Assembly: GCA_016790165.1 (NCBI GenBank)
Contig: JAEUPL010000005.1
Span: 1 to 64,000, forward strand
Length of the DNA: 64,000 bases
Source of the DNA: Burkholderiales bacterium
Lineage (GTDB): Bacteria > Pseudomonadota > Gammaproteobacteria > Burkholderiales > Casimicrobiaceae
Direction of reading: 5' to 3'
The notes under the pieces are model-generated. The model ran no database searches. It had not been told where the DNA came from and was given only the letters and a program-made list of their open reading frames with translations. A program made the position numbers and the translations under genes. Every line of letters begins with the position of its first letter. Position 1 is the stretch's first letter. This document shows, one piece after another, positions 44,380 to 54,608 of this stretch.

Positions 44380-45498
44380 ATGGCTGAACTTTCAACACAG
44401 GGCGGGGCCGCGCCGCGCGGTCTCGTGCTCGGGATCGAGTCGTCGTGCGACGAAACCGGCGTGGCGCTGTTCGATCCCGCTAGCGGTCGGGTGGTGGCCG
44501 AGGCGCTGCATTCGCAGATCGCGCTGCACGCGCCCTACGGCGGTGTGGTGCCGGAACTCGCCAGTCGCGACCACATCCGCTACGGCCTCCGTCTCACCGA
44601 CGAGGTACTGCGTCGAGCCGGCGCCACGGCGCATTCAGTGCAAGCGATCGCTTACACACAAGGTCCTGGGCTGGCGGGCGCCCTGCTTGTGGGTGCGCAG
44701 TTGGCGGCGAGTCTCGCGTTCGCCTGGGGCAAGCCGGTGATTGCGGTGCATCACATGGAAGGTCATCTGCTGTCGCCACTGCTGGCCGACCCGGCGCCGA
44801 AGTTTCCGTTCGTCGCGCTGCTGGTGTCGGGCGGGCATACCCAGCTGATGCGCGTCGACGGGGTGGGACACTACGAGTTGCTCGGCGACACCATCGACGA
44901 CGCGGCCGGCGAGGCCTTCGACAAGTCAGCGAAATTGCTCGGCCTGGCCTATCCGGGCGGGCCGCTGCTGGCCAAACTTGCGGAGAGCGGTGATGCGACG
45001 GCGTTCGCCATCCCGCGCCCACTCCTGCATTCAGGCGATCTGAATTTCAGCTTTGCCGGACTGAAAACCGCCGTTGCCAATGAGGTGCGTCGCCTGACAG
45101 GTACTGAGCTGCCCGCACGCGGTGCCGTCTCTGCGCCGCAACCGGTATTGCCGGATACGCACCCGCGTCGCGCCGATCTCGCCGCAAGCGTGCAAGCCGC
45201 GATCGTTGAATCTCTGGTCAGCAAGTCAATCGCGGCGTTGAAGCAAACCGGCCTCAGGCAGATCGTGGTGGCCGGGGGTGTGGGCGCCAACGCGCGCCTG
45301 CGTGAAGCGTTGACTGCCGGCGCGGCGCGTGGGGGCGCCCGGGTGTTCTACCCGCCGGTCGCGCTGTGCACCGACAACGGCGCGATGATTGCGCACATCG
45401 GGGCGCTGCGCCTGGCTGAGGCGCGCTGCGACTACGCGGTGAACGCCCGACCGCGCTGGCCCTTGACTGAACTGGCGGCGGCTACGAGCGCTTTCTGA
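44380..45498 (+). CDS. tsaD: tRNA N6-adenosine threonylcarbamoyltransferase TsaD
   Basis: A 372-residue ASKHA-fold enzyme that transfers the threonylcarbamoyl group to A37 of ANN-decoding tRNAs with TsaB and Tsa[16 protein letters not shown], metal-binding HHMEGH, GGHTQLM, and [10 protein letters not shown] are present. Start at 44380 (MAELSTQGG). Overlaps the convergent plsY gene by 17 bases. Confidence 0.97.
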   Translation: MAELSTQGGAAPRGLVLGIESSCDETGVALFDPASGRVVAEALHSQIALHAPYGGVVPELASRDHIRYGLRLTDEVLRRAGATAHSVQAIAYTQGPGLAGALLVGAQLAASLAFAWGKPVIAVHHMEGHLLSPLLADPAPKFPFVALLVSGGHTQLMRVDGVGHYELLGDTIDDAAGEAFDKSAKLLGLAYPGGPLLAKLAESGDATAFAIPRPLLHSGDLNFSFAGLKTAVANEVRRLTGTELPARGAVSAPQPVLPDTHPRRADLAASVQAAIVESLVSKSIAALKQTGLRQIVVAGGVGANARLREALTAGAARGGARVFYPPVALCTDNGAMIAHIGALRLAEARCDYAVNARPRWPLTELAAATSAF

Positions 45499-46093
45499 AC
45501 GCTGCTTCTTCGCCGGAGAGCAGGCGCCGGATGTTTTCCTTGTGCCGCCAGAACAGCAGCGCCGCCATGAGCAGCGTGACATAAAACACGGCACCGTTGC
45601 CAAAGAAAACATAGCCCAACACAGGCGTCGCCGCACTGCCCACCAGCGCTGAGAGCGACGATACGCGCGTGACCGCGAACACGACGCCCCAGATCGCCGT
45701 CAGGCCGAGGCCGACGCGCCAGTCGAGCGCCCACAGTACGCCCGCCGCCGTCGCGACACCCTTGCCACCGTTGAAGCCAAAAAAAATGGGGAAGAGGTGG
45801 CCGAGGAACACACTAACCGCGACCAGTGCGATGCCGACAGGGCTGATGCCAAGCTGCGCGGCAAAGGCCTTTGCCAGCAGCACCGCGACAACGCCTTTCA
45901 GGGTGTCGCCGAGCAACGTAAGGATCGCGGCCTTCTTGCTGCCACTGCGCAGCACATTGGTGGCGCCGGGGTTGCCACTGCCGTAGCTGTGCGGATCGGG
46001 CAGCCCCATCGCACGGCTGACGATGACCGCGAACGACAGTGATCCGATGAGATAGGCGAGCAACGCGGCGACGAGATCGGCAGTGGTCAGCAT
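45482..46093 (-). CDS. plsY: glycerol-3-phosphate acyltransferase PlsY
   Basis: A 203-residue membrane enzyme that acylates glycerol-3-phosphate with acyl-phosphate to make lysophosphatidic acid. About five hydrophobic segments; motif [18 protein letters not shown] (motif 1), [19 protein letters not shown] (motif 2), and a C-terminal [15 protein letters not shown] link to glycerol-3-phosphate uptake by the ugp locus is only thematic. Divergent from folB. Confidence 0.96.
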   Translation of the reverse strand: MLTTADLVAALLAYLIGSLSFAVIVSRAMGLPDPHSYGSGNPGATNVLRSGSKKAAILTLLGDTLKGVVAVLLAKAFAAQLGISPVGIALVAVSVFLGHLFPIFFGFNGGKGVATAAGVLWALDWRVGLGLTAIWGVVFAVTRVSSLSALVGSAATPVLGYVFFGNGAVFYVTLLMAALLFWRHKENIRRLLSGEEAAFRKRS

Positions 46094-46237
46094 GCAGTTC
46101 GGTGGATGAACAGGGTTTGGGCAACGCCGCTCGCTTCAATGGCGTCCGACTGCGGCGTGAATTGCCGCAGCAGCGCGCGATAGGGCGAGGCATTTCATGC
46201 GCTGCCTACAATGGCGAGCAGTGTAGCCCGGACCATC

Positions 46238-46615
46238 ATGGACATCATTTTCATTCGCGGACTGAAGTGCGAGACGACGCTCGGCGTGTACGACTGGGAG
46301 CGCGTGACCCTGCGCCCCGTGGTCGTTGATCTGGACATTGGCGCCGCATCGGGGGATGCGTTCCAGAACGACAGCACCAAAGGCCTGATGAACTACGACA
46401 GCATTTCGCGACGACTCAGCGAGACGCTACCGACGCTGACCTATCACACCGTTGAGCGGCTGGCCGAACACGTCGCACAAACGGTGCTCGGCGAATTCCA
46501 TGCGCCCTGGGTCAAGGTGACGATTGGCAAGCCCGGTGCGGTGCGCAACGCCGCGCTCGTGGGGGTGACCATCGAGCGGGGGGCGCGCCCGAGGAAGGGC
46601 TATTCACCTGACTGA
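46238..46615 (+). CDS. folB: dihydroneopterin aldolase
   Basis: A 125-residue enzyme of folate synthesis that cleaves or epimerises dihydroneopterin. MDIIFIRGLKCETTLGVYDWER, the ..YDSISRRL... helix and HTVERLAEHVAQ match. The catalytic lysine is in WVKVTIGKPGAV. Start chosen at 46238. Its last 16 bases overlap the convergent TerC gene. Confidence 0.95.
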   Translation: MDIIFIRGLKCETTLGVYDWERVTLRPVVVDLDIGAASGDAFQNDSTKGLMNYDSISRRLSETLPTLTYHTVERLAEHVAQTVLGEFHAPWVKVTIGKPGAVRNAALVGVTIERGARPRKGYSPD

Positions 46616-47319
46616 TTCGCCGCGCTACGGCTTGCTGCGCGGCGCGCGAGCAGCGTTCCGAGCCCGGCAACAAAAATGGCCCCGATCACTTCGGCCGTGA
46701 TCTTGAGCGTCGTGCTTGCAGCGCCGAAGTGCTCCGTCCACGCGACGTCCGTCACGATCATGCCGCCGGCGATCCAGCCAAGCAGCGCGGCGCCCGCTGT
46801 CACCACGAGCGGGAAGCGGTCGATCAACTTCAATACGAGGGTTGAGCCCCAGACGATGAGCGGAATGCTGACCAGCAGGCCAAAGATGACATAGCCCATC
46901 TGGTGGTGACCCGGTGTGTTCTGTGCCGCACCAGCGATGGCAATCACGTTGTCGAGGCTCATCACGAAGTCCGCGATGATGATGGTCTTGACCGCAGCCC
47001 AGAGCGTGTCTGCGCCCCCGACGTTGTGTCCCGTGTCCTCTTCGCCGCCAAGCAATTTCACGCCAATCCAGAGCAGCAACACGCCGCCGACGACCTTGAG
47101 ATACGGAATCTTGAGCATGGTGACCGCGAACGCGATCAACGCGACCCGCAGAACGATGGCGCCCAGTGTGCCCCACAAAATACCCTTCTTGCGCTGATGC
47201 GCGGGCAAGTTGCGACAGGCGAGCGCAATAACCACCGCGTTGTCACCCCCGAGCAGGATGTCAATCAGGATGATTTGGCCGACGGCGGCCCAATTGATCG
47301 TGGTCAGAAATTCCAGCAT
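46600..47319 (-). CDS. TerC-family integral membrane protein
   Basis: A 239-residue multi-span membrane protein. The TerC signature acidic pairs within helices are ILLGGDNAVVIALACRNL and VMSLDNVIAIAGAA, thought to bind metal. Members handle manganese or other divalent ions or exported metalloproteins; tellurite resistance is historical and not implied here. Start at 47319. Divergent from ugpB, separated by copy 6 of the 120-bp element and about 200 further bases. Confidence 0.92.
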   Translation of the reverse strand: MLEFLTTINWAAVGQIILIDILLGGDNAVVIALACRNLPAHQRKKGILWGTLGAIVLRVALIAFAVTMLKIPYLKVVGGVLLLWIGVKLLGGEEDTGHNVGGADTLWAAVKTIIIADFVMSLDNVIAIAGAAQNTPGHHQMGYVIFGLLVSIPLIVWGSTLVLKLIDRFPLVVTAGAALLGWIAGGMIVTDVAWTEHFGAASTTLKITAEVIGAIFVAGLGTLLARRAASRSAANQSGE

Positions 47320-47428
47320 CGATGCTCTCGCAGAAAATGAATTGGCCGCCCGCACATGCGCGGCGGGCCAGCGGCGTTGCAACACATTCTAGGAAGGCAG
47401 CCTGTCAGTTTGCGCCATCGTCTCGTCA

Positions 47429-47548
47429 GCAACTTATTGCAACCAACGACTGTCCAATAACGGTTTCAGCCATTTTTTCCTTAATGTCGACTTGTGTAAT
47501 TTTCTGCCTACTGTTCCCGTCGGACGGTCGCTCGGCACATAAAGTTGT
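47429..47548. repeat. 120-bp two-fold symmetric intergenic element, copy 6
   Basis: Left end GCAACTTATT, right end AAAGTTGT, centre AATGTCGACTT (GTCGAC 47486-47491), 60 bp from each end; CGAC sits at half-positions 19-22 in both halves. The compensating change at both ends (AACTT/AAGTT instead of AGCTT/AAGCT) preserves pairing. It lies in the divergent gap between TerC and ugpB. The rest of the gap (47549-47765) holds the ugpB leader, a possible -10 TACATAAT near 47670 and an AGGAG ribosome site. Confidence 0.82.
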
Positions 47549-47765
47549 TACCATGGGACAGCGACGGCAGCAAGCAGCATCAAACGCCGTTGTCCGGTGC
47601 GGCGTCCCGGGCGCCTCGTTTGAAACCGGGCGCGACCACTGACCTACTTTCGCAAGCGGTGCTGTGGGGTACATAATCGTCCGCACGATCGAGGCACGTG
47701 TCATCACACCGAAACGAGGGTGATCGAACATCGAGCTTCATTGCAAAACCAAAGGAGAAACGTCC

Positions 47766-49097
47766 ATGACCCGACTCAACCCGTCGCGATTCTCGCCGGT
47801 CGCGATCGGCATCGCCACGATCGCGCTGTTCACCGCGCTGCCCGCCGCCGCTCAAACAGAAATTCAATGGTGGCACGCCATGACCGGCGCGCTGGGAGAT
47901 CGCGTCAACGATTTCGCGAAGGATTTCAACGCCTCGCAGTCACAGTACAAAGTGGTGCCGGTATTCAAGGGCTCGTACGCGGAGACGATGACCGCCGCCA
48001 TCGCCGCCACGCGCGCCGGCAACCCGCCGCACATTGTGCAAGTGTTCGAAGTCGGCACCGCGACCATGATGTCCGCAAAGAAGTCGGTCAAACCGGTGCA
48101 CGAACTGATGCGCGAAGCGGGCGAAAAATTTGATCCGAAAGCGTATGTGTCTGCCGTGACAGGCTACTTCAGCGACGCCAAGGGCAACTTGGTGAGCTTC
48201 CCGTTCAACAGCTCCACCACAGTCTTTTATTACAACAAGGACGCCTTCAAGCGCGCGGGCCTTGACCCGAACAAATCCCCCGCCACGTGGCCTGAGGTGA
48301 TGGCCGCAGCGGCGAAAATCAAAGTGGCTGGTGACAAGTGCGCGTTCTCCAGCGGCTGGCAAAGCTGGGTACATCTGGAGAACTTCTCGGCATGGCACAA
48401 CGTGCCGTTCGCGAGCAAGAACAACGGTTTCGGCGGCACCGACGCACGTCTGATGTTCAACAGCCCGCTGCACGAAAAGCACATCGCCAACATGGCCGAT
48501 TGGATGAAGAAGGGCTACTTCACCTACGGCGGTCGCACCAACGAAGCGGAATCGAAATTCTTCAGCGGTGAATGCGCCATGCTCACCTCGTCGTCTGCGG
48601 CGTACGCCAACATCAAGCGCAACGCCAAGTTCGACTGGGCTGTCGGCCCGCTGCCGTACTACCGCGATGTGCCGGGTGCGCCGCAGAACACCATTATCGG
48701 CGGTGCCAGCCTGTGGGTGATGAACGGCAAACCGGCCGGCGACTACAAGGGCGTGGCCAAGTTCTTCACGTTCCTGTCTGATCCGCAACGCCAGGCCACG
48801 TGGCATCAGGTGACCGGTTACCTGCCCATCACGCATGCGGCCTACGAAGTCACCAAGAAGGCCGGTTTCTACGACAAAAACCCCGGCACCGACGTATCGG
48901 TCAAACAGATGATCGAAAAGGACGTGACCTTGTCCTCGCGTGGCTTGCGCCTCGGTAACTTTGTGCAGATTCGCGCCGTCATTGACGAAGAACTCGAAGG
49001 TGTCTGGTCGGGCAAGCAGACCGCGAAGGCCGCGCTCGACAACGCCGTCAAACGCGGCAACGAGCAACTGGAGAAGTTCCAGTCCGCGAACAAGTAG
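47766..49097 (+). CDS. ugpB: sn-glycerol-3-phosphate ABC transporter, substrate-binding protein
   Basis: A 443-residue periplasmic protein binding glycerol-3-phosphate (and often glycerophosphocholine). Signal peptide ends PAAAQ. The mature start TEIQWWHAMTG, GSYAETMTAAIAA, HIVQVFEVGTATM and QNTIIGGASLWVM are typical of UgpB. AAGGAG lies just before the ATG. First gene of ugpBAEC. A strong hairpin after its stop probably raises its expression over the membrane subunits. Confidence 0.96.
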   Translation: MTRLNPSRFSPVAIGIATIALFTALPAAAQTEIQWWHAMTGALGDRVNDFAKDFNASQSQYKVVPVFKGSYAETMTAAIAATRAGNPPHIVQVFEVGTATMMSAKKSVKPVHELMREAGEKFDPKAYVSAVTGYFSDAKGNLVSFPFNSSTTVFYYNKDAFKRAGLDPNKSPATWPEVMAAAAKIKVAGDKCAFSSGWQSWVHLENFSAWHNVPFASKNNGFGGTDARLMFNSPLHEKHIANMADWMKKGYFTYGGRTNEAESKFFSGECAMLTSSSAAYANIKRNAKFDWAVGPLPYYRDVPGAPQNTIIGGASLWVMNGKPAGDYKGVAKFFTFLSDPQRQATWHQVTGYLPITHAAYEVTKKAGFYDKNPGTDVSVKQMIEKDVTLSSRGLRLGNFVQIRAVIDEELEGVWSGKQTAKAALDNAVKRGNEQLEKFQSANK

Positions 49098-49105
49098 CAA
49101 AGCGC

Positions 49106-49125
49106 CCCCTCCCGGCCGGGAGGGG
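49106..49125 (+). promoter_or_regulatory. 20-bp perfect palindrome between ugpB and ugpA
   Basis: CCCCTCCCGGCCGGGAGGGG reads identically on both strands, lies 8 bp after the ugpB stop and 13 bp before the ugpA ribosome site. No T-run follows, so it is better read as an RNA-stabilising or partial-attenuation hairpin than a terminator. Confidence 0.75.
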
Positions 49126-49145
49126 CAACATGGCGACGGAGGCTG

Positions 49146-50030
49146 GTGTTGGAAAAACGCGTCGTATTCGATTCAAAGTTGCTGCCGTATCTCTTGATCG
49201 CGCCGCAGCTTGTCATCACCGGCGTGTTTTTCTTTTGGCCTGCCGGTCAGGCGCTGTACCAATCCTTCCTGGAACAGGATGCGTTCGGCAACAGCGTCAC
49301 GTTCGTGGGGCTCAAGAATTTCATCGCGCTGTTGCACGACGAAACGTATCTGGAGTCATTCAAAACGACGGCCATCTTTTCGGTGGCCGTCGCCGTGCTG
49401 GGCCTGTCGCTCTCGCTCTTTCTGGCCACTCAGGCCGACCGCGTGATCAAGGGGTCGCGCTGGTATCGCACGGTCCTCATCGCGCCGTATGCCGTCGCGC
49501 CCGCCATCGTGGGTGTGTTGTGGATGTTTCTGCTCTCGCCGTCGCTCGGGCTGCTGACGCACGCGCTGGCAGCTGTCGGCATCGAGTGGGATCACAACAT
49601 GAACCAGACGCAGGGTTTGCTGCTGGTGATCGTTGCGGCGGTGTGGAAGCAAATTTCCTACAACTTCATTTTCTTTCTTGCTGGCTTGCAGTCGATCCCG
49701 AAATCGCTGATCGAGGCTGCGTCGATTGACGGCGCGGGCCGCACGCGACGCTTCTGGGACATTATTTTTCCGCTGCTTACGCCGACGACATTCTTCTTGT
49801 TCGTCGTGAACATGGTGTACGCATTTTTCGACACCTTCGCCATCATCGACGCGTCAACTAAAGGCGGTCCGGGCCGCGCGACAGAGATCCTCGTCTACAA
49901 GGTGTATCACGATGGTTTCAAGGGGCTTGATCTTGGGGCAAGCGCGGCGCAGAGCGTGGTGTTGATGGTCATTGTGATCGCGTTGACTTTCCTGCAGTTC
50001 CGTTACGTCGAGCGCAAGGTGCAGTACTGA
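49146..50030 (+). CDS. ugpA: sn-glycerol-3-phosphate ABC transporter permease UgpA
   Basis: A 294-residue inner membrane permease with six hydrophobic segments. The EAA loop that contacts the ATPase is [22 protein letters not shown]. Starts with GTG at 49146 (or the adjacent TTG), preceded by GGAGG. Overlaps ugpE by one base at TGATG, so the two are coupled. Confidence 0.95.
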   Translation: MLEKRVVFDSKLLPYLLIAPQLVITGVFFFWPAGQALYQSFLEQDAFGNSVTFVGLKNFIALLHDETYLESFKTTAIFSVAVAVLGLSLSLFLATQADRVIKGSRWYRTVLIAPYAVAPAIVGVLWMFLLSPSLGLLTHALAAVGIEWDHNMNQTQGLLLVIVAAVWKQISYNFIFFLAGLQSIPKSLIEAASIDGAGRTRRFWDIIFPLLTPTTFFLFVVNMVYAFFDTFAIIDASTKGGPGRATEILVYKVYHDGFKGLDLGASAAQSVVLMVIVIALTFLQFRYVERKVQY

Positions 50031-50875
50031 TGATCGAGAACCGCCCGCTTTCCACGTTCTTCGCGCACCTGATTCTGTGCGTCGGCGCGGCGATGGTCGC
50101 GCTGCCGCTGTACGTCACCTTCGTCGCGTCCACGCTTACGCCCGAGCAGGTGCTGCAATCGCCGATGCCAATGCTTCCCGGCAGCGAAATGGTTGAGAAC
50201 TACAAGAAAGTGTTGTTCGAAGGCGGCGCGGGACAAACCGCGCAAGTCGGCAAGATGATGGTCAATAGCCTCATCACGGCGCTGGTGATCGCCATCGGCA
50301 AGATCGTCATCTCCATGCTCTCGGCGTTTGCGATTGTGTACTTCCGCTTTCCGGGCCGCACGCTTGCTTTTTGGCTGATTTTTGTGACCCTGATGCTGCC
50401 GGTTGAGGTGCGCATTCTCCCGACCTATCAGGTCATTTCCGACCTCAAGCTGCTCGACAGTTACTACGGTCTGACCGTGCCTTTGATCGCGTCGGCCACC
50501 GCCACATTCCTGTTCCGTCAATTTTTTCTGACGGTGCCCGACGAACTCGTTGAGGCCGCGAAGATTGACGGCGCGGGCCCGATGCGGTTCTTCAAGGACG
50601 TGCTGCTGCCGCTCTCGAAAACCAACATCGCGGCGCTGTTCGTGATTCTCTTCATCTACGGCTGGAATCAATACCTGTGGCCCCTGTTGATTACGACGCA
50701 GGAGAGCATGTACACGGTCGTGATCGGCATCAAGCGCATGATTTCCGGCGGTGACGCCGGTACCGAGTGGAATCTGGTCATGGCCACCGCAATGCTGGCA
50801 TTGATGCCGCCAGTGCTGGTCGTCGTGCTCATGCAAAAGTGGTTCGTCAAGGGCCTGGTTGACAGCGAAAAGTAG
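50030..50875 (+). CDS. ugpE: sn-glycerol-3-phosphate ABC transporter permease UgpE
   Basis: A 281-residue permease partner of UgpA with about six spans; the EAA loop is [41 protein letters not shown] at the periplasmic loop is UgpE-like. ATG overlaps the ugpA stop. ugpC starts 13 bp downstream of its stop. Confidence 0.95.
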   Translation: MIENRPLSTFFAHLILCVGAAMVALPLYVTFVASTLTPEQVLQSPMPMLPGSEMVENYKKVLFEGGAGQTAQVGKMMVNSLITALVIAIGKIVISMLSAFAIVYFRFPGRTLAFWLIFVTLMLPVEVRILPTYQVISDLKLLDSYYGLTVPLIASATATFLFRQFFLTVPDELVEAAKIDGAGPMRFFKDVLLPLSKTNIAALFVILFIYGWNQYLWPLLITTQESMYTVVIGIKRMISGGDAGTEWNLVMATAMLALMPPVLVVVLMQKWFVKGLVDSEK

Positions 50876-50888
50876 GCGCCGCATAGCG

Positions 50889-51953
50889 ATGGCACAACTC
50901 GAGTTCAGGAACGTCAAGAAATCGTACGGCACCGTGGACGTGATCCACGGTGTCAACCTCAACATCGTCGACGGCGAATTCGTCGTTATCGTCGGGCCTT
51001 CGGGCTGCGGCAAGTCCACTCTGCTGCGCATGGTGGCCGGTCTGGAGCCAATCACCGGCGGTGAAATCTGCATCGACAGCAAGGTGGTCAACGAACTGGA
51101 GCCCAAAGATCGCGACATCGCGATGGTGTTCCAGAACTACGCCTTGTATCCGCACATGAGTGTGCGCGAAAACATGGCGTATGGCCTGAAAATCCGCAAG
51201 ATGGCGCCGGCCGACATCGAGGCGCGCATCGGCAAGGCCGCGAAAATTCTGGAGCTGTCGCACCTGCTCGACCGCAAGCCAAAACAACTCTCCGGTGGCC
51301 AGCGCCAGCGCGTGGCGATGGGTCGCGCGATCGTGCGTGAGCCGAAAGTGTTTTTGTTCGACGAGCCCCTGTCGAATCTCGACGCCAAACTGCGTGTCGA
51401 CATGCGTCTGGAAATCCAGAAGCTGCATCAGGAGTTGCGCGTCACGAGCCTTTACGTCACGCACGACCAGATTGAGGCGATGACGCTATCCGACCGCATG
51501 CTGGTGATGAACAGCGGCATCATCGAACAAGTGGGCACGCCCAAAGAGGTCTACGAGCGTCCGGCGTCGCTGTTCGTGGCCAACTTCATCGGCACCCCCG
51601 CGATGAACCAGCTCTGGGGCGGACGCGCCGGGCAATCGCTGAAAACCGACCAGGGCGACATGTTCCACGTGGGTGAATTTCCCACGACGGTCGGCAATGG
51701 CGAGCGCGTCGCGATGGGCATTCGGCCGGAGCATTTGCAGGTCGTGCCCGAGCCGCAGGCGCGCTTCTCCATCGCAGTGCAGATGATCGAATGGGTCGGC
51801 GCCGATGCCTACGCCTACGGCCAGTTTGCGAGCTATCGCATCATCTGCCGGCTTGACAACGCGACCGACGTCAAGGTGGGCGACCGCTTACCGCTGTCGT
51901 TTGATCCGGCGCGCGTGCACTGGTTTAGCGCCGAGACCGGCAAACGGATTTAG
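50889..51953 (+). CDS. ugpC: sn-glycerol-3-phosphate ABC transporter ATP-binding protein UgpC
   Basis: A 354-residue ATPase of the MalK/UgpC type. Walker [11 protein letters not shown]-loop QNYALYPH, signature LSGGQRQRV, Walker [14 protein letters not shown] and the C-terminal TOBE-like regulatory domain ([11 protein letters not shown]). Start at 50889 ([14 protein letters not shown]). Last gene of the transporter operon. Confidence 0.96.
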   Translation: MAQLEFRNVKKSYGTVDVIHGVNLNIVDGEFVVIVGPSGCGKSTLLRMVAGLEPITGGEICIDSKVVNELEPKDRDIAMVFQNYALYPHMSVRENMAYGLKIRKMAPADIEARIGKAAKILELSHLLDRKPKQLSGGQRQRVAMGRAIVREPKVFLFDEPLSNLDAKLRVDMRLEIQKLHQELRVTSLYVTHDQIEAMTLSDRMLVMNSGIIEQVGTPKEVYERPASLFVANFIGTPAMNQLWGGRAGQSLKTDQGDMFHVGEFPTTVGNGERVAMGIRPEHLQVVPEPQARFSIAVQMIEWVGADAYAYGQFASYRIICRLDNATDVKVGDRLPLSFDPARVHWFSAETGKRI

Positions 51954-51979
51954 CGCTCCATCAGAAGCAGTAGCGAATG

Positions 51980-52000
51980 CGCACGCCTTCCGGGCGTGCG
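51980..52000. terminator. hairpin between ugpC and the convergent Lrp gene
   Basis: CGCACGCC pairs with GGCGTGCG across a short loop in the 64-bp convergent gap. There is no T-run on either side, so intrinsic termination would be weak. Confidence 0.45.
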
Positions 52001-52017
52001 ACGCGTTGGGCGTTGCC

Positions 52018-52506
52018 CTAGCCACGGTTGATGCGCTCACCGAGCACGATGGACGTCGTGGTCTTGCTCACCCCCTCGGTCTCGCCAATCTCGTCGAGTA
52101 GGCGATCAAGCGCATTGGCGGATTCGGCACGAATCCACGCCACGTAGTCAAACTCGCCGCTGACGCTGCACACCAGCTTGATCTCGGGCATCTTCGCCAG
52201 CCGCTTCAGCACGTTGCGCCCGGCACGCGGCTCGACCGAGAGCCCGACATACGCCTGCAACGACTGCTCCAGTGCAGCCTGATTGAGCCGCACGCTGTAG
52301 CCCGTGATCACGCCGCGTGCCTGCAGGCGCTCCATGCGGGCGATCACGGTAGTCCGCGCAACACCAAGCGTTTTGCCAAGCGTGGTCACGCTCTCGCGGG
52401 CGTTGGTCTGCAGCAGTGCCAGAAGTTCGCGATCCGTGGCGTCGAGCGACGCGAGCGACGGGGCGTCGACGGCGGTGCCCTGCGCGGGGTGGCGGTTTAG
52501 GGTCAT
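52018..52506 (-). CDS. Lrp/AsnC-family transcription regulator
   Basis: A 162-residue regulator. The N-terminal helix-turn-helix is LDATDRELLALLQTNARESVTTLGKTLGVARTTVIARMERL (described 20-60), the C-terminal RAM ligand domain has YVGLSVEPRA and VSGEFDYVAWI. Divergent from the saccharopine-dehydrogenase-like gene with a 161-bp gap, so it probably controls that gene in response to an amino acid, lysine being the natural guess. Confidence 0.92.
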   Translation of the reverse strand: MTLNRHPAQGTAVDAPSLASLDATDRELLALLQTNARESVTTLGKTLGVARTTVIARMERLQARGVITGYSVRLNQAALEQSLQAYVGLSVEPRAGRNVLKRLAKMPEIKLVCSVSGEFDYVAWIRAESANALDRLLDEIGETEGVSKTTTSIVLGERINRG

Positions 52507-52667
52507 CGATTTTCAGATGCATCAATTTGTCGTGTATGCACTGCATATTGTCTTGCCTTTAGTAGCCTTTCGTCAATACGGCTGTTCTATTCGTCATCGC
52601 CGGTTTCTAGAATTCCTCATCGCCCACCCTTCATCACACGCTGCGGCTCCGGTGATGACCACGTGCC

Positions 52668-53774
52668 ATGAACGTTCTTCTGCTCGGCGCTGGCCACATT
52701 GGCCATACCATCGCCCGTCTGCTCGCGCAAAGCGAGGACTACCGCGTCACAGTGGCCGATCAAGCCAGCGCGGCGCTCGCCACGCTGGCCGCACTGCCGT
52801 TGCGTACGGCGCGGCTCGACACCGGCGATACGAGCGCACTCGCGGCGCTTCTGGACGCGCACGATGCGGTGATCAACGCGCTGCCCTATCACCTCGCGGT
52901 CCAGGTGGCGACCGCCGCCCGGGCCGCGCATTGCCACTATTTCGATCTCACGGAGGACGTGGCCGCCACGCGCGCCATCATGGCGCTCGCGGCAAACGCC
53001 GACACCGCTTTCATGCCGCAGTGCGGACTGGCACCGGGTTTCATCGGGATCGTTGCACATCATCTGGCGCAGTCGTTTGACCGGCTCGACGAAATCAAGA
53101 TGCGCGTGGGCGCACTGCCGGTTTTTCCAACCAACGCGCTCAAGTACAACTTGACCTGGAGTGTGGATGGACTGATCAACGAATACTGCCACTCCTGCGA
53201 GGCCATTCACGAAGGCGCGCTTACCGCAATGTTGCCGCTTGAAGGGTTGGAGCATTTTTCACTCGATGGCGTGGAGTACGAGGCCTTCAACACCTCGGGT
53301 GGCCTCGGCACGCTGTGCGAAACGCTCGCCGGCAAGGTGCGCACGCTCGACTACAAGAGCGTCCGCTATCCCGGTCATCGTGTGCTCATGCAGTTCCTGC
53401 TGTCGGAACTTCGGCTCGCCGGGGACCAAGGCAATCTCAAGGCGATTTTGCGCCGGGCCGTGCCCACCACGATGCAGGATGTGGTGCTGGTGTTCGTCAC
53501 AGTCAGCGGCGAACGCGGTGGCAGCTTTGTGCAGGAGGTGTTCGCGCGAAAAATCTTTGCGCAGCGCGCATGCGAAGACACCGGGGCCGAGGCCGTGTCC
53601 GCCATCCAGATCACCACCGCCGCTGGCGTCTGCGCCGCAGTCGACCTGTTCCGCGAACGCAAACTGCCGCAGCGCGGCTTCGTACGGCAGGAACAGATCG
53701 CGCTGCCCGACCTGCTCGCCAACCGCTTCGGTCGCGCGTACGAACAGTCGCGGCGGATTGAGTCGATTTCGTGA
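52668..53774 (+). CDS. saccharopine-dehydrogenase-family protein (possible lysine dehydrogenase)
   Basis: A 368-residue NAD(P)-dependent enzyme. Rossmann motif LLGAGHIGHTIARLL at the N-terminus; CHYFDLTED and MPQCGLAPGFIGI are hallmarks of the saccharopine dehydrogenase/lysine 6-dehydrogenase group. The reaction (oxidation of lysine or saccharopine) is inferred. Divergent from an Lrp-type regulator, which supports an amino-acid catabolic role. ugpQ begins 78 bp downstream. Confidence 0.85.
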   Translation: MNVLLLGAGHIGHTIARLLAQSEDYRVTVADQASAALATLAALPLRTARLDTGDTSALAALLDAHDAVINALPYHLAVQVATAARAAHCHYFDLTEDVAATRAIMALAANADTAFMPQCGLAPGFIGIVAHHLAQSFDRLDEIKMRVGALPVFPTNALKYNLTWSVDGLINEYCHSCEAIHEGALTAMLPLEGLEHFSLDGVEYEAFNTSGGLGTLCETLAGKVRTLDYKSVRYPGHRVLMQFLLSELRLAGDQGNLKAILRRAVPTTMQDVVLVFVTVSGERGGSFVQEVFARKIFAQRACEDTGAEAVSAIQITTAAGVCAAVDLFRERKLPQRGFVRQEQIALPDLLANRFGRAYEQSRRIESIS

Positions 53775-53852
53775 ACCGAACCCCGGGTGCGGCGGGGAGT
53801 CGTCGCCCGCAGCCTGGCGGTGGTCAACCGCGCCGCGGACTACACTCGCGTG

Positions 53853-54608
53853 ATGACTCTCCCCGCCTGGCCTTACCCCAAAACCATTGCCCACCGTGGC
53901 GCCGGCAAGCTCGCGCCTGAAAACACGCTAGCCGCCATCCGGCACGGCGTGAGTCTGGGCTACCGCGCCACCGAGATTGACGTCAAGCTCTCGGGTGACG
54001 GCACGCTGCTCCTGATGCACGACGACACGACCAACCGCTGCTCCGACGGCCGCGGGCGCGTCGCGGCCAAGACCTGGCATCAGCTCGCGCTCCTGGATGC
54101 GGGATCGTGGCACTCGGCAGCCTATGCCGGCGAGCCGATTCCCACCTACTGGCGAGTCGCGAAGTACTGCATTGCGAATGGCGTGCAACTCAACACCGAG
54201 ATCAAACCCTGCGTCGGCCGCGAGCGTGAAACGGGTGCCGCAGTCGCACTCGAAACGCAGGCGCTGTTCAGCGCCCCCGAGCACGCGCACTTGAAGCCGT
54301 TGCTGTCGTCGTTCTCCACCGACGCGCTGATCGCCGCGCGCGACGCCGCCCCAGAGTTCGACCGAGCGCACCTTTTCGAGAACCCGCTGCCGGCCGACTG
54401 GCTGGCCCGCTGCCAAGCCGTCGGGGCCGTCGCACTGGATGCCAACTGGCGTACGTTGACCCAGGAAATCGTGTCAGAAGCCCACGCCAATGGACTGCGC
54501 GTCGCCTGCTATACCTGCAATGACCCCGAACAGGCAGAACGGCTATGGGCCTTTGGGGTGGATACCATCATCACCGACGCCGTTGACACCATCGCCTTCC
54601 GGCGCTGA
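53853..54608 (+). CDS. ugpQ: glycerophosphodiester phosphodiesterase
   Basis: A 251-residue cytoplasmic enzyme releasing glycerol-3-phosphate from glycerophosphodiesters. Motifs: IAHRGAGKLAPENTLAA, the metal-binding EIDVKLSGDG, MHDDTTNR, and NTEIKPC. TIM-barrel, no signal peptide, which fits UgpQ. Start at 53853. Its 3' end overlaps an antisense secreted-protein frame by 100 bases. In E. coli ugpQ directly follows ugpC; here two unrelated genes intervene. Confidence 0.94.
   Translation: MTLPAWPYPKTIAHRGAGKLAPENTLAAIRHGVSLGYRATEIDVKLSGDGTLLLMHDDTTNRCSDGRGRVAAKTWHQLALLDAGSWHSAAYAGEPIPTYWRVAKYCIANGVQLNTEIKPCVGRERETGAAVALETQALFSAPEHAHLKPLLSSFSTDALIAARDAAPEFDRAHLFENPLPADWLARCQAVGAVALDANWRTLTQEIVSEAHANGLRVACYTCNDPEQAERLWAFGVDTIITDAVDTIAFRR

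Noticed and set aside
47549-47765. Pho box in front of ugpB
   Set aside because: ugp operons are often PhoB-controlled, but only a single TGTCATCACA-like half-site was seen, not the paired repeats.
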